Below, one piece after another: positions 13,561 to 21,159 of a stretch of DNA of 64,000 nt. Below the pieces are notes generated by a model that was not told the DNA's origin, ran no database searches, and saw nothing but the letters and a program-made list of their open reading frames with translations. The translations under genes were made by a program, and so were the position numbers. This DNA is from Dermanyssus gallinae (Eukaryota; Arthropoda; Arachnida; Mesostigmata; Dermanyssidae), in assembly GCA_003439945.1 (NCBI GenBank), contig QVRM01002356.1, positions 157,555 through 221,554 of the forward strand. Reading direction: 5' to 3'. How positions within the stretch are numbered: position 1 is the first letter of the stretch; each line of letters starts with the position of its first letter.

Positions 13561-16199
13561 CAAGCATTATGATGATTTATTAATAATTTACAACACGTTA
13601 GCACACTCGGGAGTGCTCGCCTTAATAAAAAATGTGGTAAAAGGGTGTCATGTGAGGTTAAGATCCAGCTGTCCGTGTCCTTGCTTGTTGGCAGCCCCAG
13701 CTCTTATGGACTCGGTGCGAGCGGTATATCCTCAAAGTCCCTTGCAACGTTAAGACGGTAGGATTTATAAGATTCCTCTTCGTGACGCCGAGCCCCGAGA
13801 GCGTACTCGCAGATTCGGAGTCCCATACACCACTCATAGAGATAGTGATAAAGTCGAATCTGCGAGGTTTTTGCGGGTACAAAACGGGCGCAAATTTTTT
13901 ATACCGAACGTGCGAGGTTTTTGCGAGTAAAAATATATATACTTGTCAACTCCCTTTACAATCTAATCACTATTGCGCTGTCACGCTGTTTTTCGCTACT
14001 ACCTCTGAGTCCACAAGAAGTGAACGAAGAAAAAGAAAAAGGCCTTTATGCCGCTATGACTCTAGTGGGACCTTGCGGCAGCACTGAGGTTTTATACGCT
14101 TCTATGAGAAGTTGATTGACTGTGTTGCTGTTGTTGTTGATTAACTCAACGACCGGCAAAGTGCACAGGGCATCGCTTTTATTACACCTCAGTAACGTAA
14201 ATGCAAACACTAGTCAGATAGGTTGAGAGATAGATGCTTAAGTCTAATATAGAACATTGATCGGATAAGTGTTACAATTGGCCCCAATAAATACAAAACA
14301 GACTGCGCTCATGAAGTGACCAGGGGAAGCTGGACCAAAAATCTGATATTGGACCTCACGGCTTGCTTAGTTGTCGACATGGGGAGTTAACCGACTATAC
14401 GGCTCAGGTTCTGACCGGATACGGCTAGTTCCAGAGCTACATAGTTAAGATGAAGAAAACTATTAGTGGCACCTGTGTGCTATGCGATTCTGGGGAAGCG
14501 AACGACGTGAAACACACTGTCCTAGACTGCGAGTCTCCTTGGAAAGCAAGGTGCGGGTTCCACTGCCGTGAAGAGCCGCCCCATCAAGAAGATGGTCAGC
14601 TATATGATGACCTCGTCGGGAACGTAAAACGAGGCGACGGACCTGTTCCACGTAATTTTGACGCTCAAGACAGCCAAGAAACCCGCTAGGCGGAAAAGGT
14701 TTACGCGGCAGTCTCGGGAGAGTGGTCGAGACGAGAAGCCGGGGAAGGTAGGAGGGGAAGTGCAGCTACGCCCTCAAGCTCTTGACGCATGTGTATATCT
14801 TAGCATAAGCTCCCTGGATCTGGATGCATGCAAATATGCAGAAAGGTAGTCGAAGGCATAGCTGAGCTAAAGAGAAATGGCAGGGACGCCTTTCCCATGG
14901 CTTTAAAAACATGCCAAGTATTACCGAGCCTGGGAGGATGGAGAGGAATCCGGGTTTAGTGGGATTGTGCATTCTGCATTCCTGTAACTTTCCAGAAAAA
15001 AGACTGCGCTTATGCAGGCTCACCACACTTTAGCTGTTAACATCACCATAACATAATATAATCTAGGGAATATAATAATTATAATTATATATATATAATG
15101 TGGCTCAAAAAGTAACTGCAAATTTATATGTGTTTTTGAAACGCCCGCCAGAGCTTCATAAAATGATTTCACTCATTGTTTTGGCTATACACATTCTGTC
15201 AAAAAAGGCCTTACTGCTGCGGAAACTGTCTGATACTTGGAGGGTATTCGGCAAAAACAGCAAAGATTTTGTGCTACAAATGGTTTACCAAGTTCCGATC
15301 CGGCAATTTAACCGTTCCAAATGCATCCCGTTTATGACGGAATTGACTATTACGCTCAAGGGAAACCGCCTGTGCGAAACTGCAAAACAGAATCCCCGAT
15401 TGAATTAGCCATAAACTTCGGAGTGTAGCACACAACCATCGTCGCTCATCTTCACGTCCATTACTTCGCGTCAGAGTTGAACCAGTGGATAGCTCATTAT
15501 TTGAGCGAGCGCAACAAAACGGAGAGTCTAGCAAGAGGCTCTTCTTGGCTAGCCAGACACAACAAGGTCCGTGATAAAAATGAGTATTTCGCAACTAGGA
15601 AACAATTTGACGTAAGACGTAGAAGATCCCGGTGTGCCTCACGTAAATTTCTTCAGAAAACGCCAAAGACCTATTCGCGCAAGATTTCGCTCCGTGCTTG
15701 GTGAGATAGGTATCGGCCACTAGAAGTTTTTCCTAGTGGCCAAGCGTTAGACACGGGTGTCTACTGTGATATCTCAATCGAGTTTTTGCCGCCCTTTAAC
15801 GAAAGAGACACAGTCTCTTAAATGGAAAGGAATTTATCTTCCACCAATACAATGCGAGACCGCATGTGAGTTTAGCCAATCTCCGCAAGCTTCGATTTGA
15901 ATTTGTTTTTGCATCTACATTACTCACTCGGAATCGCATCGTTGGGCTATCACCTATTCGGACATCTGCATAACTATCCAAACGGAAAGATATTCACTTC
16001 ACGAGAAGCAGTAAAATTCTTCGAGATGCAGAAACCGGAGCTGTTTACCATATAAATCATATAATAGTCTGGTCCAGAGTTGGGGGACCAGAGTTGTGAC
16101 TAACAACGGAGAGTAATTTTTGAACGAATAAAATCGGTTAACCCGTTCAATTTTTAGATTGATTCAAAGTTGAAACAATCCTGTTACTTTCTGTCCTAA

Positions 16200-16259
<60 letters not shown>

Positions 16260-17900
16260 AGAGAGAGAAAAAGACGAATAAAACTATTGTGTATATTTTT
16301 ACGTATATGATTAACAGGAACGATACGCGAAATGAATGACAAAGAGATGTCTGAGTTTAAGCGGTCTCAGGCGGACGTCGAAGCTCGGAATGTCAAACTA
16401 CAGCATCAATTCAACCATGACATGAGAGGTGAGAATTTATTATATACATATGGTGTTCAAAACGTATCGCGACTTTTGTGTTTTTTCAAAAATTATTCAT
16501 TTATTCATGAATATCTATTTTGTCCCCTTCAAAGTAATCCCCATGAGATATTATACACTTGTGCCAACGGTTTTTCCAATCTTCGAAGCACTTCAAAAAA
16601 CCATTTTTTTTATCTTGTTCAGCTCCTCCTTCGATGCCGTCTTTATCTCGTCAAGCGTAGCGTAACGTCGTCCTTTCATGGGCCTCTTCAGTTTAGGGAA
16701 CAAGAAAAAGTCACAGGGGGCCAGATCTGGGGAATACGGTGGCTGCGGCATCATTAGTGTGTTGTTTTTGGCCAAAAACTCGCGCACAAGCAACGATGTG
16801 TGAGCAGGGGCGTTATCGTGGTGCAAAAGCCAATTTTTGTTCTTCCACAAATCCGGGCGTTTCTGGCGGATTGCTTCGCGCAAATTGCGCATAACTTGCA
16901 GGTAATATTCCTTATTGACCGTTCTACCCTGTGGCAAGAACTCATGATGCACCACGCCCCTGCAATCGAAGAAAACTGTCAGCAAAACTTTCACATTCGA
17001 CCGAACTTGGCGCGTTTTTTTCGGTCTTGGTTCGTGCGGCAGCTTCCATTGAGATGATTGAGCTTCGGTTTCCACGTCATAACCATAAACCCACAATTCG
17101 TCACCAGTTATGACCCTCTGGAGCAAATTTGGGTCGTCGCGGACAGAGTCCAACATCTCATTAGCAATGTTCATGCGATGCTGTTTTTGGTCGCAATTGA
17201 GCAATTTTGGTACGAATTTCGCGGCGACCCGTCGCATGCCCAAATCATTGATAAAAATCGAATGGCACGAGCCAATCGATATGTTTAGGTCCTCAGCAAC
17301 TTCTCTAACGGTGATTCGACGATTGGCCAATACCATTTTCTCCACTTCATTAATTTTTTCGTCTGTTGTTGAAGTGCTCGGGCGTCCGGCACGCTCTTCG
17401 TCGTTCACATCTTCTCGGCCTTCTGAGAACATTTTGTACCACCGATAAACGTTGCTTCGGTCCAAGGTAGCTTCTCCGTATGCCACAGTCAACATTCGGA
17501 ATGCATCCGCGCACTTAATTTCGTTTTTCACACAAAATTTGATACAGGTTCTTTGATCCATTTTTTTGAATAGGTAAAAATCGAAGACGATCCAAAACAC
17601 GTGCAAGCAAAGCAGCTGTCAACAATTAAGTGAACATTCAAAATGGCCGAGCTTGTCGGCATAAGTGAGAGACATGAGTACCAACATAACGCCACAAAAA
17701 ATCGAAATTCGAATATACGTAACCCGCGAAAATTCAAAGTCGCGATAACGATTGAACACACCTCGTATATATATATATGCTCTAGTCAGTCTGTCCAAAT
17801 CGGCATGCATCGACTCTATTCTAGATAATATTATTACGCTTCTATTAATAACAAGAAGTTATAGGAGTTATCTAATCAACGTAGCTTGTTACTTCACATG

Positions 17901-17957
<57 letters not shown>

Positions 17958-18691
17958 CTCTCCATTGTACTCTTTGTGCTCATTATGCGTATGGCAGTAA
18001 TTGTTGTCGCCCTTGTTTCCACTAACAAACAACGTATTAGCGATGTTACTATTATTTATACCACCTACCTTAAGAATTGCTCTTTCTAGGTCCCATATAG
18101 GGATCTGACTATTCGAACTGCTCCGTCGTCTGTAAGTGAGAAGGCGTGATCACGCGAGCGGAAACAACAACAATAACAGCCACCACCAGATTCTTCTTCG
18201 CCAGTGGTGAAGGCCAAACGTTGTCTTTTTGTAGTAATATAAACGCACATATGGAATTCCCCCCTCGTTCGTGACGTCCGCGCGGAGCGATACAAGCTGA
18301 ACCGAACGAAGCACTCTTTATGTGTCGGGCCGTCACTCAACGCTATCCATTCAACTTGATCAGTGAGGCTCTTTCGACTTCTGCAATTAATACTTCGAAT
18401 GCTTCGAATTGATACGAATTGATTTCGGTGCTAATTTGTCAGGTCCACCTAAGCAAGCATATGTCCATATGTGTTCGTGCGTAGAGTTGGGGCTGTTGTC
18501 TTGTTGATCTGCGTCGTTGCGTCTGTGTACGTGTAGCGCAAATGTTAACCGCATAAAATCCACGCCCCACTGGTGGTGGTTGCTGTGTGTAAATTGCAGA
18601 GCTCGAGGTCGCAATGGGGAAGTTGCACAAACAGCTCAGCGCTCTCAGTGAGACCTCGTTTGGCCTGGGCCGCAGGGACTTGGCCAGCTAA
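1706..18691 (+). CDS. Unrecognised small secreted protein gene with duplicated exon (4 coding exons, 2 alternatives for exon 3)
   Basis: I assembled this gene from splice signals; I do not recognise the family. Exons are 1706-1787, 4532-4645, then 10296-10406 or 16318-16428, then 18600-18691. Every junction is phase 1 and keeps one frame, giving about 132 aa with either exon 3. The N-terminus is a signal peptide with a hydrophobic core and an A-R-A cleavage motif. The middle, encoded mainly by exon 3, is charged and predicted helical, with a KR pair. The end contains LSETSFGLGRR followed by DLAS and a stop, so a Gly-Arg-Arg amidation/cleavage-like signal lies four residues before the terminus. 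No cysteine is seen after the signal, so it is not a disulfide-rich toxin or cystine-knot hormone. Both exon-3 copies are 111 nt and symmetric, so they could be mutually exclusive or both included. A neuropeptide-type precursor or a secreted helical protein are possible readings. Introns carry old transposons and one young mariner. Confidence 0.55.
1790..2404. other. Intron 1 sequence, no gene seen; possible transposon end
   Basis: Holds a short (TA)n array at 1890-1909. Near 2347-2360, read on the minus strand, there is an ACAGGGTGTGACGG motif that resembles terminal sequences of DNA transposons. The minus-strand reading frame across it has no recognisable domain. Confidence 0.3.
2405..3440 (-). 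mobile_element. Degenerate mariner-family transposon
   Basis: On the minus strand the fragments follow mariner transposase order. A segment reading SDEKWIFLDNSKCRKS (first catalytic Asp) lies near 2800-2860, HDNAD (second Asp) near 2640-2680, and NHLF near 2610-2630. A C-terminal segment ending in LPERW-QCIASKGCNFE lies at 2420-2560. Stops and frameshifts are frequent, and the stretch between the second and third catalytic residues is shortened. WVPQEL upstream of the first Asp also fits the family. It lies in intron 1 of the secreted-protein gene, in antisense. Confidence 0.75.
3441..4531. other. Intronic sequence without recognised feature
   Basis: AT-rich, with a short TA array near 3465-3496. 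A 104-codon plus-strand frame at 3733-4047 has no family resemblance and no codon signature, and I treat it as chance. Confidence 0.4.
4532..4645 (+). CDS. Secreted-protein gene, exon 2
   Basis: Acceptor TTGGTTTTCAG at 4521-4531 and donor CATG|GTTAGT at 4646. It encodes a conserved-looking stretch containing DDVTVVDFGSDNRQQN, then IILLNVPGVPRPLKLEH. GC content and codon use stand out from the flanks. Entry completes the split Ser codon from exon 1, and exit leaves one G, matching both copies of exon 3. Confidence 0.6.
5045..5232 (-). repeat. tRNA-derived SINE, family A, copy 1
   Basis: On the minus strand the 5' part has an A-box-like GTGGCTTAGTGGC and a B-box GGTTCGAGACC, followed by an unrelated body. 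A second copy at 35821-36005 matches over the full length. Two copies sharing a tRNA-like head and a non-tRNA body support a SINE rather than a tRNA gene. Confidence 0.8.
5277..5451 (-). repeat. tRNA-derived SINE, family B, copy 1
   Basis: Reverse-strand head carries GTGGCGTGGTGG (A-box-like) and GGTTCGAGCCC (B-box). Then comes a body containing CATTTGTATGTATGGGGG and a GGCTGAGGGTCAGC end. Related copies lie at 47925-48085 and 63815-63994. It lies only about 45 bp from SINE A copy 1, in the same orientation. Confidence 0.8.
5640..6500 (+). mobile_element. Degenerate non-LTR retrotransposon (endonuclease/linker region)
   Basis: Broken plus-strand frames contain VSETWL, a typical APE-endonuclease block, near 5755-5770. 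KPWWNETFKC lies near 5978-6005, the PWW motif found between endonuclease and reverse transcriptase. A linker-like segment, EEDIVNAFEAYFS, lies near 6330-6375. Many stops are present and no reverse-transcriptase core follows, so this is a truncated fossil. The 73-codon frame at 6273-6494 is part of it rather than a host exon. Confidence 0.55.
6501..7490. other. No gene seen; TA arrays and a local duplication
   Basis: A (TA)n array at 7243-7283 is flanked by two related segments, near 7128-7175 and 7284-7330, each starting CTTCTTGTTAA and sharing a TTAAATT core. They look like a diverged local duplication. A shorter TA array follows at about 7329-7352. Confidence 0.4.
7500..8410 (+). mobile_element. 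Degenerate mariner transposon (same broad type as the 16.5-kb copy)
   Basis: Plus-strand fragments begin MEEQQIGIKLCVKNQ at 7540, like the start of other mariner transposases. Near 8147-8260 they give HENAPAHTS and PPYSPRLGPCNFFLYP, the second and third catalytic blocks. Numerous stops and frameshifts make it inactive. It lies in intron 2 of the secreted-protein gene. Confidence 0.75.
8490..9095 (+). mobile_element. 3' end of a non-LTR retrotransposon (family C, copy 1)
   Basis: Fragments such as RASGFLADARAG align with the C-terminal region of the copies at 50168-50740 and 30830-31990. The tail near 9040-9095, with CTACGCATCC- and GCGCTTAGAGCGG-like sequence, matches the inverted tail at about 50230-50275. 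Broken by stops. Confidence 0.7.
9110..9400 (-). mobile_element. Remnant of an IS630/Tc1/mariner-type transposase
   Basis: The minus strand reads WFQQDGATCHTS, the second catalytic Asp block of DDE_3-type transposases. It is followed by a degraded C-terminal part containing ALKDNVRHCITH. No intact frame remains. Confidence 0.6.
9401..10290. other. No gene seen; weak tRNA-like segment
   Basis: Overlapping reading frames of 94-102 codons at 9655-10009 have no family resemblance. A GGTTCGCTTCC box at about 9738-9748 could belong to another degenerate tRNA-derived repeat, but no second copy was seen. Confidence 0.3.
10296..10406 (+). CDS. Secreted-protein gene, alternative exon 3a
   Basis: Acceptor TGATTAACAG and donor GAGAG|GTGAGAA frame 111 nt, entered and left in phase 1. 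It encodes MIREMSDKDIAEFKRSQAD, then VEARNIKLQQQFNHDMR. The twin at 16318-16428 is the same length and differs at about 11 of 111 positions, giving seven mostly conservative amino-acid changes. Identity fades about 25 bp upstream and 15 bp downstream, as expected for an old duplication whose exon and splice sites were retained. Confidence 0.6.
10425..10535 (+). repeat. Possible tRNA-derived repeat
   Basis: Contains GGCTAACGCAT followed about 70 bp later by AGTTCGAGCCCC, which resemble Pol III A and B boxes. It does not fold as a complete tRNA by eye, and no second copy was found in the window. Confidence 0.3.
10950..11660 (+). mobile_element. Degenerate mariner transposon
   Basis: Plus-strand fragments include LVTDDEIWIHH near 11247-11280 (first catalytic block) and HHENA near 11518-11535 (second block). 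KTSKNIS lies near 11610-11630, where mariner proteins have a Lys-rich ENLKK region. Heavily interrupted. It lies between the two alternative exon-3 copies. Confidence 0.65.
11661..12183. other. No gene seen; TA array and possible tRNA-like box
   Basis: A TA array lies at about 11715-11738. ATGGGTTCGATCCTGG at about 11835-11850 resembles a Pol III B-box and may mark another SINE-like repeat. A 95-codon frame at 11835-12122 is unsupported. Confidence 0.35.
12184..12221. repeat. Two copies of a 16-bp near-palindrome
   Basis: ATCGGTACGTACCGGT occurs at 12184-12199 and 12206-12221, centred 22 bp apart. Each contains the palindrome CGGTACGTACCG. Confidence 0.7.
12250..12830 (-). other. Coding-like minus-strand fragments, unassigned (possible retroelement ORF1)
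   Basis: The minus strand reads EGNTFAALLKKTQSQMARK near 12386-12450, and a second fragment with ATAIFNSVMLKLLDGLE lies near 12650-12700. Stops separate them. The composition resembles retroelement ORF1 proteins, but no zinc knuckle or other diagnostic motif is visible. Confidence 0.3.
12990..13262 (-). mobile_element. Remnant of an IS630/mariner-type transposase
   Basis: The minus strand reads STFLQDGANCHT, the second catalytic block. About 30 codons later it gives a degraded TS-DFTLLDFFL segment that matches the third catalytic block (LTPLDFFLWG type). Only this C-terminal catalytic part remains. Confidence 0.6.
13520..13560. repeat. (CT)n-(TA)n compound microsatellite
   Basis: CT repeat 13520-13538 runs into a TA repeat to 13560, directly preceding a copy of dispersed repeat R. 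Confidence 0.85.
13562..13880 (+). repeat. Dispersed repeat R, copy 1 (long)
   Basis: About 320 bp closely similar to 61345-61667, including CACTCGG(G/C)AGTGCTCGCC, the TGTCCGTGTCCTTGCTTG block and TCCCATACACCACTCATAGAG. Shorter copies lie at about 48690-48748 and 58900-58945. No protein domain was recognised. It could be the untranslated end of a retroelement. Confidence 0.75.
14290..14850 (+). mobile_element. 3' part of a degenerate R1-like non-LTR retrotransposon
   Basis: Frame fragments give YTAQVLTGYG, then CVLCDSGEANDVKHTVLDC, a C-x2-C...H...C zinc-knuckle arrangement typical of the C-terminus of R1/jockey-type ORF2 proteins. Downstream the frame decays. This is not an independent gene, though a 79-codon frame at 14450-14689 is open. 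Confidence 0.65.
15100..16050 (+). mobile_element. Degenerate mariner transposon
   Basis: Plus-strand fragments start with a helix-turn-helix-like segment around 15190-15320. Near 15835-15900 they give FHQYNARPHVSLANLRKL, the second catalytic block of mariner proteins (Asp replaced by Tyr). Several frameshifts. It lies between the alternative exons of the secreted-protein gene. Confidence 0.65.
16203..16256. repeat. (TA)n microsatellite
   Basis: Pure 54-bp TA array about 60 bp upstream of alternative exon 3b. Confidence 0.9.
16318..16428 (+). CDS. Secreted-protein gene, alternative exon 3b
   Basis: Twin of exon 3a: acceptor TGATTAACAG, donor GAGAG|GTGAGAA, 111 nt, phase 1 in and out. It encodes TIREMNDKEMSEFKRSQAD, then VEARNVKLQHQFNHDMR. 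Changes from 3a are M/T, S/N, D/E, I/M, A/S, I/V and Q/H. A mariner element begins about 22 bp after its donor. Confidence 0.6.
16451..17765 (-). mobile_element. Nearly intact mariner element, about 1.3 kb
   Basis: Terminal inverted repeats are visible: GGTGTTCAAAACGTATCGCG at the left and, reversed, GGTGTGTTCAATCGTTATCG at the right. Each is next to TA (16449-16450 and 17766-17767), the expected target duplication. It encodes one transposase on the minus strand. It sits in the intron just downstream of exon 3b, opposite to the host gene, and is far better preserved than the other mariner copies, so it is probably the youngest. Confidence 0.9.
16501..17561 (-). pseudogene. Mariner transposase (D,D34D), one frameshift near the C-terminus
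   Basis: The protein binds the element ends and catalyses cut-and-paste transposition at TA. From the Met at 17561 an open frame of 322 codons runs to 16593. Catalytic Asp residues are at about 154 (ITGDELW), 249 (HHDNAPAH) and 284 (YSPDLAPCDFF), with 94 and 34 residues between them, the mariner D,D34D signature. The N-terminal part has the paired helix-turn-helix region. At an A-run near 16602-16608 the frame shifts. Another frame then continues with a normal C-terminus (CFEDWKNRWHKC) to a stop at 16501, so the missing end is present but out of frame. A homopolymer sequencing error could explain this. An earlier in-frame Met at 17606 is less likely the start. Confidence 0.9.
17903..17956. 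repeat. (TA)n microsatellite
   Basis: Pure TA array of about 54 bp in the last intron of the secreted-protein gene. Confidence 0.9.
18600..18691 (+). CDS. Secreted-protein gene, terminal exon
   Basis: Acceptor GTAAATTGCAG. The two leading bases complete a Glu codon with the G left by exon 3a or 3b. It encodes ELEVAMGKLHKQ, LSALSETSFGLGRRDLAS, then TAA at 18689. The Gly-Arg-Arg motif has the form of an amidation plus dibasic cleavage site. A possible polyadenylation signal AATAAA lies at 19392-19397. Confidence 0.55.
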
Positions 18692-18699
18692 GGAGAGCC

Positions 18700-20000
18700 G
18701 CCGCCAGCCAGAGGAAACTGGAACATGTGAAGGCGGAACAAAGCAAGATAAGCAGAGAAGACGTCAAGAAAGAGCGATTGGGGACAATGAGAAAGCGGGA
18801 AATTGAGGGAAGCAAGAAAGAGGGAGGCAGGGGACGCAGAGGAAAAATAGGACGGCAGGCAGGCAGAGTATTGCAGAGGTTAACCAACCATTAGTGGCGA
18901 TTGTGCCCCAGCAGACTTTCCTTCCAGCACTTTTCTATCGACACAACCGCGGCAATGCAGCGACCGCAGCAGCATTGTTGACTGAACACTGTCTGTCCTC
19001 TTCGTGGCCTTATACCCTGATATGGTAGCGACAAAAATACATTTCCACGCCACGTGATCCGGGAGTTCCGGGGGGCGATCCGGGGGTCGAGAAAAATCGA
19101 ATACAAGAGAGAGAGGAAAAGAGCAACAAAAAACAGCGCACCCCTTAGCGTACCACCTTTAATGGTGCTATGCTCTTTATTTGGCAATGTTATTTACAGG
19201 ATATATTGGGTTTGCTCCCGTACGTTCGTCATATCTCTGTCATATCCTTGTTTGTCTCATGTTGGCTGGGATTAGTTAAATCGGTGGTAGTGGCGCCAAA
19301 TGTGCGATCAAGATATGTACTCATGGTATAGGCAGTTTTTCCCAGACAACATCTATATCAGGCTCAATGCAATACGGTCGGCAATTTGGTCAATAAAAAT
19401 GACAACAGCATTTTATTTAACAAAACGCCTGTAAGTAATTTAGTGACTAGATTTATTCGGTCGTATTGTCCTATGTCACACAGTACGCATGGTAAGAAAA
19501 CTGAACTGCTTTCGTTTAGGTTAAGGTCTCAAGTTAGAGTATTTTGTTGATAAACAAATGTATATATATATATATATATAGTACCAAAAAGTACGAAATC
19601 ATGCTCAGATATTAGAACGGAATATATATATATATATATATATATATACAAAACCATGCAATTTTAAAGAACCTAGTTCTTTTACAACGGGAAAAGTATG
19701 CTTACTACTAAAGTGCGCCTACCTGCCGTGTACCATCCATTTGGACCAGAGGAATCGTCAGTAACGCTCTTTTGCTCGCTCTGCTAATAGCTGCGGCGCC
19801 GCTTTGAACCAGCCGGCAACCCGTGTGAGTCACTACGTCTTGCTTTTCTAATGTAACCCTCTACCGCATGCCGAGTTACCGCCGTCGTTGTCTAGCTTCG
19901 TAACCGCAGCCATCTTCATAAGGCATCATTGCCATCACGATCATTACTTACGTGCTCCAATACGCGCGTAAGTACAAATATGCCTTAAGAGTTCATTTCG
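18700..20000. other. No gene seen beyond possible 3' UTR
   Basis: GA-rich stretch 18700-18880, then unassigned sequence. Read on the minus strand, about 18900-19270 contains an AATAAAGAG motif and could be an LTR, but no second copy was found. TA arrays lie at about 19560-19580 and 19622-19648. Confidence 0.35.
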
Positions 20001-20017
20001 TAGCGAGTTACCATTTA

Positions 20018-20165
20018 GCAACAGCAGCAGCAGCACAGCCAACAACACTGACAAAAGCAACAACAGTTCACACAGCAGCAACAACAATTCACACAGCCGC
20101 AACAACAATTCACACGATAACTGCAACAACAACAACAAACAACAACAACAATTATAATAATATAA
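20018..20165. repeat. CAA/CAG trinucleotide-rich tract
   Basis: Interrupted CAACAA/CAGCAG repeat with a recurrent TTCACACAGC(A/C)GCAACAAC block near 20067-20115. The Thr/Ala-rich frames are artefacts. Confidence 0.75.
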
Positions 20166-20557
20166 CTACGTTCCGCAAGCGCATCAGAGCGATTCTGTGA
20201 GAGGAGCGCTCAGTAAGAGAGTGGAGCGCACTTAACATTCGAGTTAGTCGAACGACAGCCTCGGACAAAGTTAGTTTCGAGCACAATAAAAGCCTCTATG
20301 GACGGCATGATGAAGAATGATACGTTTGCTTTATTTTTTATGTGTATGTTGCGTTTAAGTCACGACGATGATAACTTGCTCTGGTTTGAACATTCAAGGT
20401 AAAGCTTTATCGCAGGGAAGAAATCGTTAATAGATTGTTTGAGTGGCGCACAGCCCACAAGTGCAATCATGTACAGCCAAACATCTAAATCACTGATTGG
20501 CGTATCTGTAACTAAATTTCGGTACTTCCTAATAAAGTCACCCTACCAAAGGATTGC

Positions 20558-20599
<42 letters not shown>

Positions 20600-21159
20600 G
20601 TGGCAGTCATTTGATAACATAAGAGCAAAACAATTTACGTGGACTTATGCGCCGTGTTAGAAATCTTACTCATTCGGCTAAACGTATAGGGTCTAATAGT
20701 GACCGCAATTGGTTCCGAGTGTGCTGGCTAATTAGCGCGCAGCCGTCTCCGTCGGAAATGCCTGCTCCTGCTATAATACCTGTGAGGATGCACTCGTTTT
20801 AGCAGTTCTCGGTAATTACCTCTCAATGGTGATGGCGCTGGGCTGCTATTCGCGGGCCTATTGGATATCGTGAGAGAAACGTGCTTTTCTTGAGCTGGAT
20901 ACATGAACCTGAAGTAGCTCTCGTAACCTGTACCACGTTTACATGTGGTATCGTGTGCGATTGTTTTTGAACTATATGACCAGGCAGACACCAAAGAAAT
21001 TTAGTAGTAGTAGTAGTAGCAGTGGGAATTATATTTGTCAGCCATGTCTTCTCAACTCGTCTCAAAATACTTCGTTATATACCAGTCACTCTGTGGGAGT
21101 TCGTTCAATGCTTACCTCAGACCTTGAGATATGTTATAAGCGAATTTAAAGACTCATAT
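20166..21159. other. No gene seen; possible LTR-like segment and TA array
   Basis: 20195-20310 has an initiator/polyadenylation-like layout with AATAAAAGCCTC, reminiscent of an LTR, but without internal sequence or a partner copy. TA array at 20559-20594. A (TAG)5 run lies near 21003-21018. Confidence 0.3.

Noticed and set aside
16429..17606. Plus-strand frames of 76-112 codons across the mariner
   Set aside because: They are antisense shadows of the transposase.
17752..18000. Ile-Tyr repeat proteins here and at 22599, 25284, 30453, 32395, 48503 and 50421
   Set aside because: All come from reading through (TA)n arrays; the flanks lack domains.
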